Shown: one piece after another, positions 27,083-35,898 of the stretch
Layout: every line of letters starts with the position of its first letter
How positions within the stretch are numbered: position 1 is the stretch's first letter
DNA from: Agromyces aurantiacus
GTDB taxonomy: Bacteria > Actinomycetota > Actinomycetes > Actinomycetales > Microbacteriaceae
DNA length: 64,000 nucleotides
Assembly: GCF_016907355.1 (NCBI RefSeq)
Contig: NZ_JAFBBW010000001.1
Location: 3,534,001-3,598,000, forward strand
Direction of reading: 5' to 3'
Made by a program: the position numbers and the translations under genes
The notes under the pieces: generated by a model
Databases searched by the model: none
Seen by the model: only the letters and a program-made list of their open reading frames with translations
Told to the model about the DNA's origin: nothing

Positions 27083-28273
27083 TTAGTTGCCGCCGCCGTC
27101 GGCGCCACCGCCGTCGAACCCGCCTCCGTCGAAGCCACCGCCGTCGAAGCCACCGCCGTCGTAGCCGCCCCCGTCGAAGCCGCCCCCGCCGATCCCCCAG
27201 CCGGTGTCGCCGCCTGGCCCGAAGAAGTACCCTCCGCCGAAGCCCTTGTTGTCGTCCATGAGCGGCACGCCGAAGCGGTTGTCGTCGCGCGCCAGCGGCG
27301 CGCCGCCCACCCGGATCGGCTGGGAGAGTTCGGCCGTGAGGACGGCGAGGCACGAGACGAGACGGTCGGCGTTGAACGGGGCGGCGCTGCGGTACCACGG
27401 GGGTCGCGCATCGGAGCGCTCCGCGTCGTCGGCGAACCGTCTCACGAGGTCGGCGTCGTCGAACAGCACGGCCCACGGCAGGACGCGCCCGCGCGCGAGC
27501 GCCACCGGTCTCTCGGGCACCGCCTTCGAGAGCGATTCGCGCAGATCACCCGCCCGCTCGCGCAGCCGGAGGCCGGCGGCGTTGAGTGGGATGAAGCGCG
27601 GCAGCACCGCCCGCAGTGCGAGCACGAGTGCACCGATGATGACGGCGATCCAGGCGATCGAGTCGTCGCCGCCGAAGACCGCGAGCAGACCGAGTCCGAC
27701 TGCGACGATCCCGCCGATGGCGGCCGTGCGAAGACGACCGTCGGGCCGTGGCTCGCGGTACCGCTCCGCCGCGTCGTGGAAACGATCGCGTGTGACCGTG
27801 AGGAGCTCGCGGTTCCGCTTCACGACGTTGTCGATCTCGACGGTCGCACCACGGGGCACGATCGTCGACTCCCCGGTCAGCCCCGGCGAGAACACGGAGG
27901 CCACCACGCCCGTCGCTGCGTCGCCGGCCTCCGCCGCCGACCGGGTGAGCAGCGGGTCGGCATCGAAGACGAGACGGATGTCGCGGTGGCGCCCCTCCGT
28001 CCCGTCGGGCGTGACGCGCCGGTCCTCGATGGCCACGAGCCCGTCCTGCGCGAACTCGAGCACGGTGGCGGGCAGCCATCGACCGGCGGCCGTCCCCGAG
28101 ACGAAGCCGACCGCCAGCAGCCCCGCGGCCGCGGGATCGGTCACCGCTCCGGTGACGTCGGGCGCGGGCGACTGCAGCCACGCGACGACGAGCGACCCGG
28201 CCGCCGCCGCCGCGACCACCGCCGCGATGACGGCGATCAACGGCAGCAGCGCAAGACCGAGACTGCTATCCAT
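27083..28273 (-). CDS. DUF2207-like membrane protein with Gly-Asp-Phe repeats
   Basis: A 396-residue membrane protein with one N-terminal hydrophobic segment (about residues 8-30) and a pair around 205-240. The region RGRVLPWAVLFDDADLVRRFA followed by RPPWY resembles the C-terminal domain of DUF2207 proteins. It ends in about eight GGGFDGGG-type repeats, a tail also common in DUF2207. The large N-terminal beta domain of typical ~600-residue DUF2207 proteins is missing, so this is a shortened variant. Function unknown. Confidence 0.8.
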   Translation of the reverse strand: MDSSLGLALLPLIAVIAAVVAAAAAGSLVVAWLQSPAPDVTGAVTDPAAAGLLAVGFVSGTAAGRWLPATVLEFAQDGLVAIEDRRVTPDGTEGRHRDIRLVFDADPLLTRSAAEAGDAATGVVASVFSPGLTGESTIVPRGATVEIDNVVKRNRELLTVTRDRFHDAAERYREPRPDGRLRTAAIGGIVAVGLGLLAVFGGDDSIAWIAVIIGALVLALRAVLPRFIPLNAAGLRLRERAGDLRESLSKAVPERPVALARGRVLPWAVLFDDADLVRRFADDAERSDARPPWYRSAAPFNADRLVSCLAVLTAELSQPIRVGGAPLARDDNRFGVPLMDDNKGFGGGYFFGPGGDTGWGIGGGGFDGGGYDGGGFDGGGFDGGGFDGGGADGGGN

Positions 28274-28344
28274 GTGCGGAGGCTACTCCTGCGCGCCGGC
28301 CGCGGCTGTCGCGCGTTCGGGTGCCATCCGCCGCGGGTCGATCG

Positions 28345-28408
28345 GAACGCAGGATGAGCCGCGTCAGAGCATCCGCTCGGGAGGCATGACGCGGCTCATC
28401 CTGCGTTC
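28345..28408. repeat. Dispersed palindromic repeat, copy A
   Basis: Perfect 22-bp arms (28345-28366 and 28387-28408; core GCAGGATGAGCCGC) around a 20-nt loop containing CCGCTCGGGAGGCATGAC. The same core and a similar loop occur at 38010-38065 and 38193-38246. It occupies the 405-bp spacer 28274-28679 together with the terminator at 28627-28662; I see no gene there. Confidence 0.85.
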
Positions 28409-28626
28409 TCGCACGACTCGTCTCGGTGACTCGACGTTCACCGCCGTCGCCGCGAGCCGCCCCGTGGCCTTCGGCACCGTGCGTGCCGGGTCGTCGGGGA
28501 GTCGCACCGCATCGCGGCTCACGCGAACGCCATCGCGGCGCCGGCACGCACTCGAGTCCACGCGTGGACCGGAGTCCCGGCCGGGCGGCGCGGAGCCCAT
28601 TCGCCGCCGTCCCGGCCGGGCTGGGC

Positions 28627-28662
28627 GTGGCGGGCGGATGGCTCGTGCCATCCGCCCGCCAC
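28627..28662 (-). terminator. Hairpin terminator after the DHA2 exporter gene
   Basis: Perfect 16-bp stem GTGGCGGGCGGATGGC / GCCATCCGCCCGCCAC with a 4-nt loop, 17 bp past the minus-strand stop codon. Confidence 0.75.
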
Positions 28663-28679
28663 GGGTGCAGGAGTGCACA

Positions 28680-30287
28680 CTATGCGCCGGCGACCGCCCC
28701 GCTTCTACGACGTCGCACGATCACGACCACCACGGCGGCGGCCACTGCGAGCACGGCCGTGCCGAGGAACGCGACCGACAGGCCGCCGGCGGTCGCGGCA
28801 TCCGCCGGCAGGCCGGCCTCGGCGAGGGCGTCGGTGCGGAGCGTGGCGAGGGTGCCGAGCGCCGCGAGACCGAGCGCGCCGCCGATCTGCTGCGCCGTGT
28901 TGACGAGGCCGCCCGCGACGCCCGCCTCTCCCCCGTCGACGCCGTGCACGGCGAGCTCGGTCGTGGTGACGAAGGCGGCACCGAGACCCACGCCGATGAG
29001 CACCGTCGGGCCGAGGATGTCGCGGACGAAGTCGGCCCCCGCCGGCGCGAGGCCCAGCCACACCGTGCCGGCCGCGAGCACCATGAGCGCCGCGACGAGC
29101 ACCGGTCGGGCGCCGAAGCGGGCGACGAGCGCGGGCACGAGGCCGGCGACGACCACGAGCGTGCCCGCGAGCGGCAGTTGGGTGAGTCCCGCGGCGAGCG
29201 CGTCGAGGCCCATCGCCGCCTGGAGGAAGACCGACAGCGCGAAGAAGAGCGCGACCATGGCACCGCCGAGCAGGAGCATGACGACGTTGCCGACGAGGAC
29301 CGAGCGGTTGCGGAACACCGAGGCGGGCACGAGCGGCTCGGGGGCGCGGCGCTCGATCACGACGAAGAGGGCGCCGAGCGCGACGGCCGCCGCCGCGAGT
29401 CCGGCCACGAGCGGGTGCGCGAACCCGAGCTGCTCGACGGCGGTCAGCGCGCCGACGAGGGCGACGAGAGCGCCCGTGGCGGCGGCCGCACCGGGGAGGT
29501 CGAGCCGGCCGACGGCGCCGCGTCGGTCGCGCGCCACGAGGAACGGCACGGCGACGAGCACGATCGCACCCACCGGCAGGTTCACGAGGAACACGGCGGG
29601 CCAGCCGAAGCTCGCGGTGAGCACGCCACCGAGGAGCACGCCTACCGCGCTGCCGATGCCGGCGACGGCGCCCCAGATGCCGAGCGCCCTGGCACGGTCG
29701 GCCGCCGTCGTGAAGATGCGGGCCACGAGCGCGAGCGCCGCCGGGGCGAGCAGCGCGGCGGCGGCGCCCTGTGCCGCGCGGGCTCCGAGAAGCACCGCGC
29801 CGTCGGGCGCGAACGCGGCCGCCGCGGAAGCGAGCACGAAGCCCGCGACACCGGCGAGGAAGAGGCGGCGGTGTCCGAACCGATCGGCGAGGCGTCCGCC
29901 GATGAGCAGCAGGCTGCCGAAGGGCAGCACGTACGCGGTGATCACCCAGGCCAGGGCACCGGGGCCGAGGGCGAGGTCGGCCCCGATGGCGGGGATGGCG
30001 ATGTTGACGATCGACGCGTCGAGCACGACCAGGAATTGGGCGAGCGCGAGCACGGCGAGGGCGGCCCAGCGCCGGCGGTCGGATGGGCCGGGGCCGCTGG
30101 TCGGGGCGGTGCGGGCCGAGGTGGAGGGGCGCGAAGACGGCCCCGCCGCCGCGATCGGTGCCGGGTTCGGCGCGAGGTTCGGCGCCGCGGCCGGCTGCAG
30201 GATCGGTGCCGCGGTCTGCTGCGCAGCGGCGCCCGGGGTCGGCGCCGGCATCGGGCGCGATGCGCCTCGGGTGACGGTCTGGCTCAT
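28680..30287 (-). CDS. MFS drug exporter, DHA2 (14-TMS, EmrB/QacA) family
   Basis: A 535-residue facilitator with an unusual Ala/Pro-rich 70-residue cytoplasmic N-terminus and 14 predicted membrane segments. Helix 1 motif FLVVLDASIVNIAIPAIGAD (motif D1) and motif A GGRLADRFGHRRLF are typical of proton-driven DHA2 multidrug exporters; motif C is seen as GSAVGVLLGGVLTASFGWPAVF. It follows a TetR gene by 84 bp in the same direction and a second TetR-type operator lies in that gap, so it should be induced by the drug or metabolite the regulator senses. Confidence 0.93.
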   Translation of the reverse strand: MSQTVTRGASRPMPAPTPGAAAQQTAAPILQPAAAPNLAPNPAPIAAAGPSSRPSTSARTAPTSGPGPSDRRRWAALAVLALAQFLVVLDASIVNIAIPAIGADLALGPGALAWVITAYVLPFGSLLLIGGRLADRFGHRRLFLAGVAGFVLASAAAAFAPDGAVLLGARAAQGAAAALLAPAALALVARIFTTAADRARALGIWGAVAGIGSAVGVLLGGVLTASFGWPAVFLVNLPVGAIVLVAVPFLVARDRRGAVGRLDLPGAAAATGALVALVGALTAVEQLGFAHPLVAGLAAAAVALGALFVVIERRAPEPLVPASVFRNRSVLVGNVVMLLLGGAMVALFFALSVFLQAAMGLDALAAGLTQLPLAGTLVVVAGLVPALVARFGARPVLVAALMVLAAGTVWLGLAPAGADFVRDILGPTVLIGVGLGAAFVTTTELAVHGVDGGEAGVAGGLVNTAQQIGGALGLAALGTLATLRTDALAEAGLPADAATAGGLSVAFLGTAVLAVAAAVVVVIVRRRRSGAVAGA

Positions 30288-30316
30288 GTCGATTTCCCTT
30301 CGTGATTCTCGGTAGA

Positions 30317-30334
30317 GAGTGACTGCTCACTCAC
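30317..30334. promoter_or_regulatory. TetR-type operator, site 1 (between tetR and the exporter)
   Basis: GAGTGA-CTGC-TCACTC is an inverted repeat, and its right part GTGACTGCTCACTCAC (30319-30334) matches site 2 (30955-30970) at 14 of 16 positions. It lies 30 bp before the exporter ATG. Confidence 0.75.
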
Positions 30335-30371
30335 TTGTTGTGGCACGCAATGCCGGCGTCCGGCGCCGCGC

Positions 30372-30950
30372 TCAGTGCGCGGCGTCCCCGAACGCCGGGT
30401 GCCGCAGGCCCGCGCCGAGGAGCACGGCCCAGGGTTCCGTGGAGTCCTCGATGCCGAGGGTGACCACGAGGTGGCACAGCTGCCCGAATGCGATGAAGCG
30501 CTGCACCGCGGCATCCGTCGCCCCGCTTCGGGATGACGCGAACTCGACCACGCGCGCGTACCCCCGGCGGAGGGCTGCGCCGATCTCGGGCACCTCGGCC
30601 GCGGACTGGGCATGCACCTGCAGCAGCAGCAGGTCGCGGTCGGCAATGAGCTCGGCGTACGCGCCGCCCATCGCGTCGAGCACGCCGTCGGGCGTGCGGT
30701 CGGCAGCCTGCTCGACGCCGGCCGCGAGCGCCTCGAGGATGCGCTCGTAGCAGTCCTCGAGCGCGGCGACGAAGAGCGCCTCCTTACCGGGGAACAGCTT
30801 GAACACGTAGGCCGACGAGATCTTCGCCTCGGCGGCGACATCCGCGACGGTCGTGGCCTTGTAGCCGGCGCGCGCGAACGTGCTGGTCGCCGCGCGGATC
30901 ACGAGCGGGCGTCGTGCCTCGGCGGTGGAGAGCTTGGTCGATCCTGGCAT
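30372..30950 (-). CDS. TetR/AcrR-family regulator
   Basis: A 192-residue TetR regulator. The DNA-binding region is residues 12-58: RRPLVIRAATSTFARAGYKA, TTVADVAAEAKISSAYVFKLF and the helix alpha4 start PGKEALFVAAL. The C-terminal ligand/dimer domain is of ordinary length. Start ATG at 30950 abuts an operator. Two matching operators flank it, one before itself and one before the exporter gene, indicating autoregulation and repression of the exporter. The ligand is unknown. Confidence 0.93.
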   Translation of the reverse strand: MPGSTKLSTAEARRPLVIRAATSTFARAGYKATTVADVAAEAKISSAYVFKLFPGKEALFVAALEDCYERILEALAAGVEQAADRTPDGVLDAMGGAYAELIADRDLLLLQVHAQSAAEVPEIGAALRRGYARVVEFASSRSGATDAAVQRFIAFGQLCHLVVTLGIEDSTEPWAVLLGAGLRHPAFGDAAH

Positions 30951-30970
30951 GTGAGTGACTATACACTCAC
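30951..30970. promoter_or_regulatory. TetR-type operator, site 2 (regulator promoter)
   Basis: GTGAGTG-ACTATA-CACTCAC, perfect 7-bp arms, directly adjacent to the regulator's start codon. ACTATA may double as part of a -10 element for a short-leader or leaderless transcript. Confidence 0.8.
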
Positions 30971-31125
30971 TCTACGCCAGGGCGCAAGGGGCTCTGAACG
31001 CATGGGGGGCCGGAGCGCATTCGGGGCGGCTGGAGCGGACACGCCCTCGCACTGCGTCAACCCCCGTGCTGCGCCGCGCGAACCGACCTAGCATGCCGGA
31101 ACGAGACCCGAGGAAGGACACCCCT

Positions 31126-31542
31126 ATGACCGTGGCACGTGACCTCATGACCCCCGATCCGACCTGCGTGAAGGAATACCAGACGCTCGTCGACGCCGCC
31201 CGCATGATGCGCGACCTCGACGTCGGCGCGCTGCCCATCTGCGGCAACGACGACCGGCTCAAGGGCATGCTCACCGACCGCGACATCGTCGTGAAGTGCC
31301 TCGCCGAGGGCGGCGACCCGTCGACCGCGACCGCCGGCAGCCTCGCCGAGGGCAAGCCGGTCACGATCGGCGCCGACGACGACATCCGCGAGGCGCTCGA
31401 AGTGATGCAGCAGTACCAGGTGCGCCGCCTGCCCGTGATCGACGGGCACGACCTCGTCGGCATCATCAGCCAGGCGGATGTCGCACGCGAGCTCTCTGCC
31501 GCCGCGACCGGCGAGACGGTCGCCGAGATCTCGGAGGCCTGA
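31126..31542 (+). CDS. CBS-domain pair protein
   Basis: A 138-residue soluble protein made of two CBS repeats (a Bateman module). Repeat 1 runs DLMTPDPTCVKEYQTLVDAA to MLTDRDIVVKCLAEG and repeat 2 from KPVTIGADDDIREALEVMQQ to GIISQADVARELS. Such modules bind adenine nucleotides and act as sensors; small stand-alone versions are common in stress-adapted actinobacteria. Ribosome site GAGGAAGG at 31109-31116. A short acidic ORF follows three bases after its stop. Confidence 0.93.
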   Translation: MTVARDLMTPDPTCVKEYQTLVDAARMMRDLDVGALPICGNDDRLKGMLTDRDIVVKCLAEGGDPSTATAGSLAEGKPVTIGADDDIREALEVMQQYQVRRLPVIDGHDLVGIISQADVARELSAAATGETVAEISEA

Positions 31543-31545
31543 GCC

Positions 31546-31752
31546 GTGACCGATTCGAGCGCGACGGGCGGCACGCCGTCCCCCGATGAGGCCGCCATAT
31601 CCACCGAGGCGGACGCCGGCGGCGAGCGCGCCGGCGAGTCCGGGCAGGCGGGGCGAACCGAGCAGACCCCCGGCGCACCCGGGAACGACGAGCCGATGAC
31701 CGACTCGGTCGCGGGCGGACTCGAGGGCGGCGACCCAGGCGTCGAAGAGTAG
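31546..31752 (+). CDS. Small acidic disordered protein, co-transcribed with the CBS gene
   Basis: A 68-residue ORF rich in Gly, Glu, Ala and Ser with no predicted structure (MTDSSATGGTPSPDEAAIST, ending EGGDPGVEE). GTG start three bases after the CBS stop, with CGGAGG (31532-31537) inside the CBS 3' end. Its end is followed at once by a strong terminator, which supports it as the last cistron. No family recognised. Confidence 0.55.
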   Translation: MTDSSATGGTPSPDEAAISTEADAGGERAGESGQAGRTEQTPGAPGNDEPMTDSVAGGLEGGDPGVEE

Positions 31753-31787
31753 CCGCCCTCGGCGCGCCTTTCCCCCAGGGCGCGCAC

Positions 31788-31822
31788 GACGGGGCCGGAG
31801 GATTCACTCCTCCGGCCCCGTC
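31788..31822. terminator. Bidirectional terminator between CBS operon and PL11 gene
   Basis: Perfect 15-bp stem GACGGGGCCGGAGGA / TCCTCCGGCCCCGTC with loop TTCAC between convergent genes, 24 bp from the PL11 stop and 36 bp from the small ORF stop. Confidence 0.85.
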
Positions 31823-31845
31823 GCAGGTGCGCCGGCCGCCCGCTC

Positions 31846-34800
31846 CTACTTCACGGTCACCTTCAGCGGCTTCGACGCGGTCTCGCCGTTCGCGTTCGCG
31901 AACACCGCGACGAGCGTGTGGTCGCCGGGCGCGACATCCGCCAACTGCACCGACGCGGACTGCGCCTCGGGCGTCGCCGCGACCAGTAAGCCCGACCCGA
32001 CGACCCGGCCGTCGAGTTCGAACCGGTACGACGTCGCGTTGGTGCCCCACCAGAGGTTCGCGGTCGCGGTGAACGAGCTCGCGCCCTTGTGCTGGTCGGT
32101 GCTGACGACGGGCGTGCCGGGCGCGGCATCCGTCACCTTCACGGTCGTCGACGTCGTCGCCGTCGTGCCCAGCGCGTTGATGAGCTCGCCGGTGTAGACG
32201 TAGGTGCCGTTCGGCTTGCCCTCGAACGTGACGCCGGTCGTCTGTGAGAGCCCTCCGGTGTCGCCGAGCACCTTGGTGGTCACGAGTTCGCCGTTCTCGT
32301 ACAGGCGGAAGATGCTGCCCGGCGTGCCCCACCACAGGTTCATGACCACGTCGTAGTTCCCGTCGTGCAGGCCGTACTCCCAGCCGCTCGTGTTCGAGAG
32401 CACGCCGCGGCCGGGTGCGGAGGTCGCGCCGGTGTCGGGCACGACGAGGATCGTGCTCGACGCCTCCGAGACCAGTCCGGCGTGGTTGGTCGCCGTCGCG
32501 ACCACCTCGACCTCGCCCGCGAGCCCGAGCCCGGCGAGGTCGACCGCCGCGTCGGGCGCGACCCGCTCGCCGCCGACGGTGACCACGAGCGAGCGGATGC
32601 CGCTCTCGGGGTCGTCGGCGGTGACGGCGAGCTGCAGCGGGCTCGAGTCCGCGAACGTGCCCTCGGGCATTCCGCCGATCACCGGCGCCGACTCGTCGGG
32701 CGCGGGCGCGCCGACGTACGCGATCGAGGGCACCGGCGGCTCCGCCATCCCGGCCCCGATGAAGTACGACGGGTTCGGCGGCTGGTTGTAGGCCGAGTTC
32801 TGCCCGGCGACGCCCACGCGGTACTGCGAGTCGTGCATGAGCGTCGGGATGCGCGCGTCCGTGAGGTCGGTGGTCGTGTAGATGCGGATGCCGCTGCCGT
32901 CCTCGAGGCGCACCGCGAGCTCCTCGCGCCAGTCGCCGAACAGGTCGGCCTGCACCACCGGGTTGCCCTTGGTGGTGTTGTTGGTGCGCGTGCCCTCGAG
33001 GCGCAGCAGCTCGACCTCCTGCTTCGACGCCGGGTCCCACTTCGAGATCGTCGGCACGCCCGACGAGGTCTCCGTCGAGTAGTCGTGGTCGGTGATCTCG
33101 CGGGTGAGGTCGCCGTCCCACCAGGTGACGAAGTTCGCCGCCGGGATGTCGGTCGAGAGCAGGTCGCCGGATGCCGCGTTCAGCGACCCGACGGCCGAGT
33201 TCCAGGCGTAGTCGCCGCCGATGTTCCACGCCTCCGCGCCGGGATGGTCGGGGTCGATGTCGGCGGCGGCGCCGCGCCCGGTGTCCTTGTCGCCGGAGTT
33301 CGACCAGATCACCTCGCCCGTCTCGGCGTCGCGCATCGACGCGATGACGCCGCCGTTGCCGGCCGGGTGCTCGTGGACGCCGTAGACCTCGAGGCCCGCC
33401 CGGTCGAGCACGAAGTCGCCGACGTGCAGCGCGTCGCCGTGCTCGAGGCGCGTGTTGTAGAGCGGCGTGCCGTCGTCGTCGATCGTCATCGCGCCGAACA
33501 CGATCTCGTCGAGTCCGTCGCGGTCGACGTCGGCGGGGATGAACTGGTGGTTGCCCTGGCCCTCGTAGGTCTCGCCCGCGATATCCGAGTCGAACGTCCA
33601 GCGCTCGACGAGCTCGCCGTCGATGAGGTCCCACGCGACGATCACGGTGCGCGTGTAGTAGCCGCGGCTCGTGACGAGCGACGGGTGCTCGCCGTCGAGG
33701 TACGCGACGCCCGCGAGGAACCGGTCGACCCGATTGCCGTAGGCATCGCCCCACCCGCCGACGTTGCCGCGGCCCGGCTTGTAGTCGACCGTGTCGATCG
33801 CCGCGCCCGTCTCGCCGTCGAAGACGGTGAGGTACTCGGGCCCGCTGAGGATGTAGCCGCTGGAGTTGCGGTAGTCCTTCGACGGGTCGCCGATGACGGT
33901 GCCGACGCCGTCGACCGTGCCGTCGGCGGTCTTGAAGGCGACCTCCGAGCGCCCGTCGCCGTCGAAGTCGAACACCTCGAGCTGCGTGTAGTGCGCGCCG
34001 GCGCGGATGTTCACGCCGAGGTCGATGCGCCACAGGCTCGTGCCGTCGAACTCCACGGCCTCGGCGTAGACCTTGCCGGTGTAGCCCGACTGCGAGTTGT
34101 CCTTCGAGATCGACGGGTTCCAGAGGAACACGAGCTCGTACTCGCCGTCTCCGTCGAGGTCGCCGACCGTGCCGTCGCCGGGCCAGTACGTGACCGTCTT
34201 GCCGTCGGGCAGCACGTCGTCGCCGGGCTTGTCGAGCGGGATGTCGAGGAACTGGTCGGCCCACACGCCGAACTCGTCGGTGACCGACACCTCGCGGTCG
34301 CCCTGCTGCGCGGTCACGAGGTAGGTGGAGTCGGCGGTGCCGTCGGGGTCGACGAGGTTCGTCGCGCCCGTGATCGGCTCGTCGTTCACGCGCTCGCCGT
34401 CGCGGTAGACCGTGTAGGCGAGGTCGCGCGGGTCGAGGCCGAGCTGTCGCCACCCGACGTACACGCCGCCGCCCCGGCCGTCGTCGAGCTGCACGGCGAC
34501 CGGCGCGCGGTCGAGGTACTCGACCTGGCGCACGAGGGTCGTCGCGACCTCGGTCGCGTGGGTCTCGGATGCCGCGGACTCGCCGCCCGCGTTGAGCGCC
34601 ACGAGCCGGTAGAGGTACGGGCGCGTGGTGAGCACGTCGGCGTCGGTGAAGGTCGGCTCGGCGGTGGTGCCGACCTGCTCGAACGGGATGTCCTCGCGCG
34701 TCGTGCGGAACACCTTCCACAGCACGGCGTCGCCCGGGTCGTCCCACGCGAGCGTGATGCGGTCGCGCTCAATGGCCGCGGTCTCGATACCGGTCGGGGT

Positions 34801-35652
34801 CGCGGGCTTCGCGACATCCGGGTCGACGACGGATGCCTCGATCCGCTCGCTCGGCTTCGAGACGCGGTCGCCCTTCACGGTCGCGACGGCGTACTCGTAC
34901 GTCTCGCCGAGCGCCACGGCGGTGTCGGTGAATGCGGTCGTCGCGGCATCCGCGGTGCGGGCGACCACGGCGAGCTCGCCGCCGGGTGCCGACCGGTAGA
35001 CGGCGTAGCCCGTGGCATCCGCGACCGGCTGCCAGCCGAGCGTGACCGACACGTCGCCGTCGGCGTCGACGGCGGTCGCCGCGAGGCCGGACGGCGCGGC
35101 GAGCGGGGTCTGCACGCGGATGCCGTTGATGCGGCCGTCGCCGCCGGTGACGCGCACGTTCAGCTGCCCGTCGGCGACCGCGATCGCCGGGAAGTACTGC
35201 TCGTGGATGACGCCCGTCGACGTGCGCGGACCCGCGAGCGCGGTGCCCTCGACGTCGAAGCTGGTCGTGTTGCCGGCGATGAGGTCGCCCGCCCACGTGG
35301 TGACCTCGTACGTGCCGTTCGGCACGTCGACGGCGAACGCCTGCGTGGTGCCGATGGTGAAGTCGCGTTTGACGAGGTCGTCGCCGCCGCGGTCGCGGAA
35401 GCCGTTGGACGCCGGCGCGGTCGTGAACCCGTAGCCGCGCGCGGCGTCGTAGGCGATGCCGGGGCTGACGCCGAGCCATCCGGCGGCGACGGGCGTCGAG
35501 GGCCCGCCGAAGTCGAAGCTCAGGTCGATCTCGCCCTCGGCGGCGGCCGCGGGCGAGAGGGGCGAGGCGAGGACGGCGCCGGCGACGAGTGCGGCGCCGG
35601 CGAGCCCCGCGATGAGTGGCCGTGATCGGCCACGTCGAACGGTCGGACCCAC
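31846..35652 (-). CDS. Secreted rhamnogalacturonan lyase, PL11 family, multidomain
   Basis: A 1268-residue exoenzyme. Signal peptide 1-38; N-terminal beta module 41-183 (LSFDFGGPSTPVAAGWLGV); two fibronectin-III-like modules about 185-275 and 282-370; PL11 eight-bladed propeller about 376-1000 with VGWRQLGLDPRDLAYTVYRD, GDGTVGDLDGDGEYELVFLW, GGWGDAYGNRVDRFLAGVAY, SRGYYTRTVIVAWD and TKGNPVVQADLFGDWREE; a bacterial Ig/FN3-like stretch and two LWWGT-type modules at the C-terminus (about 1090-1268). It should cleave the rhamnose-galacturonate backbone of pectin outside the cell. Calcium-loop-like DxDxDG repeats fit the family. GTG start with GAAGGAG at 35658-35664. A LacI-type operator lies upstream. 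Confidence 0.93.
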   Translation of the reverse strand: MGPTVRRGRSRPLIAGLAGAALVAGAVLASPLSPAAAAEGEIDLSFDFGGPSTPVAAGWLGVSPGIAYDAARGYGFTTAPASNGFRDRGGDDLVKRDFTIGTTQAFAVDVPNGTYEVTTWAGDLIAGNTTSFDVEGTALAGPRTSTGVIHEQYFPAIAVADGQLNVRVTGGDGRINGIRVQTPLAAPSGLAATAVDADGDVSVTLGWQPVADATGYAVYRSAPGGELAVVARTADAATTAFTDTAVALGETYEYAVATVKGDRVSKPSERIEASVVDPDVAKPATPTGIETAAIERDRITLAWDDPGDAVLWKVFRTTREDIPFEQVGTTAEPTFTDADVLTTRPYLYRLVALNAGGESAASETHATEVATTLVRQVEYLDRAPVAVQLDDGRGGGVYVGWRQLGLDPRDLAYTVYRDGERVNDEPITGATNLVDPDGTADSTYLVTAQQGDREVSVTDEFGVWADQFLDIPLDKPGDDVLPDGKTVTYWPGDGTVGDLDGDGEYELVFLWNPSISKDNSQSGYTGKVYAEAVEFDGTSLWRIDLGVNIRAGAHYTQLEVFDFDGDGRSEVAFKTADGTVDGVGTVIGDPSKDYRNSSGYILSGPEYLTVFDGETGAAIDTVDYKPGRGNVGGWGDAYGNRVDRFLAGVAYLDGEHPSLVTSRGYYTRTVIVAWDLIDGELVERWTFDSDIAGETYEGQGNHQFIPADVDRDGLDEIVFGAMTIDDDGTPLYNTRLEHGDALHVGDFVLDRAGLEVYGVHEHPAGNGGVIASMRDAETGEVIWSNSGDKDTGRGAAADIDPDHPGAEAWNIGGDYAWNSAVGSLNAASGDLLSTDIPAANFVTWWDGDLTREITDHDYSTETSSGVPTISKWDPASKQEVELLRLEGTRTNNTTKGNPVVQADLFGDWREELAVRLEDGSGIRIYTTTDLTDARIPTLMHDSQYRVGVAGQNSAYNQPPNPSYFIGAGMAEPPVPSIAYVGAPAPDESAPVIGGMPEGTFADSSPLQLAVTADDPESGIRSLVVTVGGERVAPDAAVDLAGLGLAGEVEVVATATNHAGLVSEASSTILVVPDTGATSAPGRGVLSNTSGWEYGLHDGNYDVVMNLWWGTPGSIFRLYENGELVTTKVLGDTGGLSQTTGVTFEGKPNGTYVYTGELINALGTTATTSTTVKVTDAAPGTPVVSTDQHKGASSFTATANLWWGTNATSYRFELDGRVVGSGLLVAATPEAQSASVQLADVAPGDHTLVAVFANANGETASKPLKVTVK

Positions 35653-35731
35653 TGGATCTCCTTCGATCGGTGTCGGTGGTGTTCGCGTTCGCGGCGTCCG
35701 TGCTCGCCACGGTTCACGGGTGGTGTGGTGG

Positions 35732-35749
35732 TGGGAAAGCGATTTCCCA
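35732..35749. promoter_or_regulatory. LacI-family operator upstream of the PL11 gene
   Basis: TGGGAAAGCGATTTCCCA: 7-bp perfect arms around a GCGA centre with the CpG typical of LacI-family sites, 80 bp before the PL11 start codon and about 150 bp before the divergent cytochrome b-like gene. The regulator is not encoded next to it. Confidence 0.7.
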
Positions 35750-35898
35750 TGAATCGTCTCAATCCTCGCGCGTGCAGGCGGGGGCCGTCAAGCATCGAGG
35801 AGCCGCCGGCGCCACCCTGCCCGGTGCGCCGGCTCCCCGGTGTCACACTTCGGCCGCCTCCGGGGTCGTATGTGTGAACGGATCGTGAGGAGCAGCGC

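Noticed and set aside
32365..35625. Plus-strand open frame opposite the PL11 gene
   Set aside because: Low-complexity Val/Asp/Arg translation, no start context, and it lies entirely over the PL11 lyase.
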